In this document: positions 23,078-23,846 of the stretch, one piece after another
Position numbering within the stretch: position 1 is the stretch's first letter
Layout of the letters: every line of letters starts with the position of its first letter
From: Flavobacterium psychrophilum
GTDB taxonomy: Bacteria; Bacteroidota; Bacteroidia; Flavobacteriales; Flavobacteriaceae
Assembly: GCA_945861915.1 (NCBI GenBank)
Contig: CAMAWK010000014.1
Span: 1-23,846, forward strand
Direction of reading: 5' to 3'
Length of the DNA stretch: 23,846 nucleotides
The notes under the pieces: model-generated
The model's input: the letters and a program-made list of their open reading frames with translations, nothing else
What the model was told of the DNA's origin: nothing
The model's database searches: none
Program-made: the position numbers and the translations under genes

Positions 23078-23113
23078 AAAGTGTAAGATTGTTTAAAAGT
23101 GTAAGATTGTTCA
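23078..23113. repeat. 18-bp tandem repeat between adaptor and pump genes
   Basis: AAAGTGTAAGATTGTTTA (23078-23095) is followed directly by a copy at 23096-23113 that differs at one base. It lies just after the adaptor stop codon in a 97-bp gap within the efflux operon. TTTAAACCA words occur twice further on. Confidence 0.75.
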
Positions 23114-23172
23114 ATAAAAACGCAACAGTCCTAAACCTTTAAACCAAATTAAACAACTTTAAACCAAAATAT

Positions 23173-23846
23173 ATGTCACACAAAAACAAAGAATTCAGCA
23201 TATCGAGTTGGGCGATTGACAATCGTGTAACAGTATATATTTTCACGCTTTTAGTAACCATCACAGGGCTTATCGCCTATACCTCGATGCCACGTGAGGA
23301 TTTCCCAGAAATCATCGAGAACAAGGTGTACATTTCCTCTGTTTTTCCTGGGAACTCAGCCGAAGATGTAGAAAAACTGATTGTAAAACCACTCGAAAAA
23401 GAACTTAAAAACATTAGTGGTGTTGAGCGAGTAACCGCCAGTTCGTTCCAAGATTACGGAATGATTATCGCCGAGTTTTCGGATAAAGTTACCATCGAAG
23501 AAGCCAAATTAAAAGTAAAAGATAAGGTTGATATTGTAAAATCTGATACTGACTGGCCCAATCTAGACAACGGAAGTAAGGTAGAACCAAGTGTTTTTGA
23601 ATTAAACATTTCGGAAGAAGTGCCTATTTTGAATATTCATTTAAAAGGAAATTACACTACGCAACAACTCAAAAAATATGGCGAAAGACTGCAAGATGAT
23701 ATCGAAGAAATCCCGGAAGTAAAGAAAGTAGAAATACTTGGAGTGGATGATAAAGAAGTCGAAATAGCGGTCGATATTTTCAAAATGACTGCGGCTCAAG
23801 TTTCGTTTGACGATATTCAAAATGCTGTAAAATATGAAAACATGAC
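23173..23846 (+). CDS. RND-family inner-membrane efflux pump, 5' part
   Basis: A partial gene cut by the window end: 224 complete codons from ATG at 23173 with no stop. The protein begins MSHKNKEFSISSWAIDNRVTVYIF, continues with a first membrane helix TLLVTITGLIAYTSMPREDFPEI (the AcrB/CzcA-type PREDFPE motif), then the periplasmic porter domain: VFPGNSAEDVEKLIVKPLEKELKNISGVERVTASSFQD and KYGERLQDDIEEIPEVKKVEILG. It is the proton-driven pump of the TolC-adaptor set; the PREDFPEI form resembles the large branch of uncharacterised Bacteroidota AcrB-like pumps, so the substrate is open. Confidence 0.92.
   Translation, partial: MSHKNKEFSISSWAIDNRVTVYIFTLLVTITGLIAYTSMPREDFPEIIENKVYISSVFPGNSAEDVEKLIVKPLEKELKNISGVERVTASSFQDYGMIIAEFSDKVTIEEAKLKVKDKVDIVKSDTDWPNLDNGSKVEPSVFELNISEEVPILNIHLKGNYTTQQLKKYGERLQDDIEEIPEVKKVEILGVDDKEVEIAVDIFKMTAAQVSFDDIQNAVKYENM

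Overview
The window looks like a chromosomal segment of a Flavobacterium-like member of the Bacteroidota. The DNA is AT-rich. Ribosome binding sites are weak or absent. Several promoters fit the Bacteroidota pattern (TTG, about 20 bp, TAnnTTTG). Intergenic spaces carry 'ATTCGTG / CACGAAT' and 'CACAGATT / AATCTGTG' inverted repeats. The protein families (SpmA-SpmB fusion, large class I fumarase, FeoA-FeoB with a Cys-rich partner, TetR-TolC-RND operon) fit the same group. No tRNA, rRNA, CRISPR array, phage or transposase gene was found.

Layout. (1) 89-1863, plus strand: scoA and scoB, the two subunits of a 3-oxoacid CoA-transferase, separated by a four-helix-bundle (23S rRNA intervening-sequence protein, IVP) gene inside a 34-bp inverted repeat. 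(2) 1972-9467, minus strand, read right to left: feoA, feoB, a 40-residue Cys-rich FeoB partner, an O6-methylguanine methyltransferase, a PolB-exonuclease-like protein, a second IVP gene inside inverted arrays of 13-bp repeats, an SpmA-SpmB fusion membrane protein and a class I fumarase. (3) 9637-14761, minus strand: SCO1/SenC protein, EamA permease, NAD-dependent epimerase-like protein, a 460-bp non-coding block of nested inverted repeats, a zinc-ribbon protein, a YfiT/DinB-family protein, an M28 lipoprotein peptidase, and a truncated second copy of the YfiT/DinB gene start. (4) 14958-15290, plus strand: a short SSB. (5) 15365-19694, minus strand: HAD phosphatase, a secreted protein with a Gly/Met-rich patch, two unknown genes coupled to a polyprenyl synthetase. 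(6) 19986 to the end, plus strand: TetR regulator, TolC-type outer-membrane channel, lipoprotein membrane-fusion protein and the start of an RND pump: a self-regulated tripartite efflux operon.

The most interesting signal is the pair of IVP genes. They are diverged from each other. Each is bracketed by inverted repeats, lies in the same direction as its neighbours, and begins 0-8 bp after the stop codon of the upstream gene. This is the architecture known from intervening sequences of 23S rRNA (stem-forming ends around an IVP ORF), here placed between protein genes. I infer stem-bounded IVP cassettes in mRNA operons that may be mobile and may be RNA-processing sites. Secondary signals are a tiny 18-bp palindrome flanked by a 4-bp direct repeat that interrupts an older hairpin arm, a triple-nested set of inverted repeats, and palindromic operator candidates at the feo and TetR promoters.
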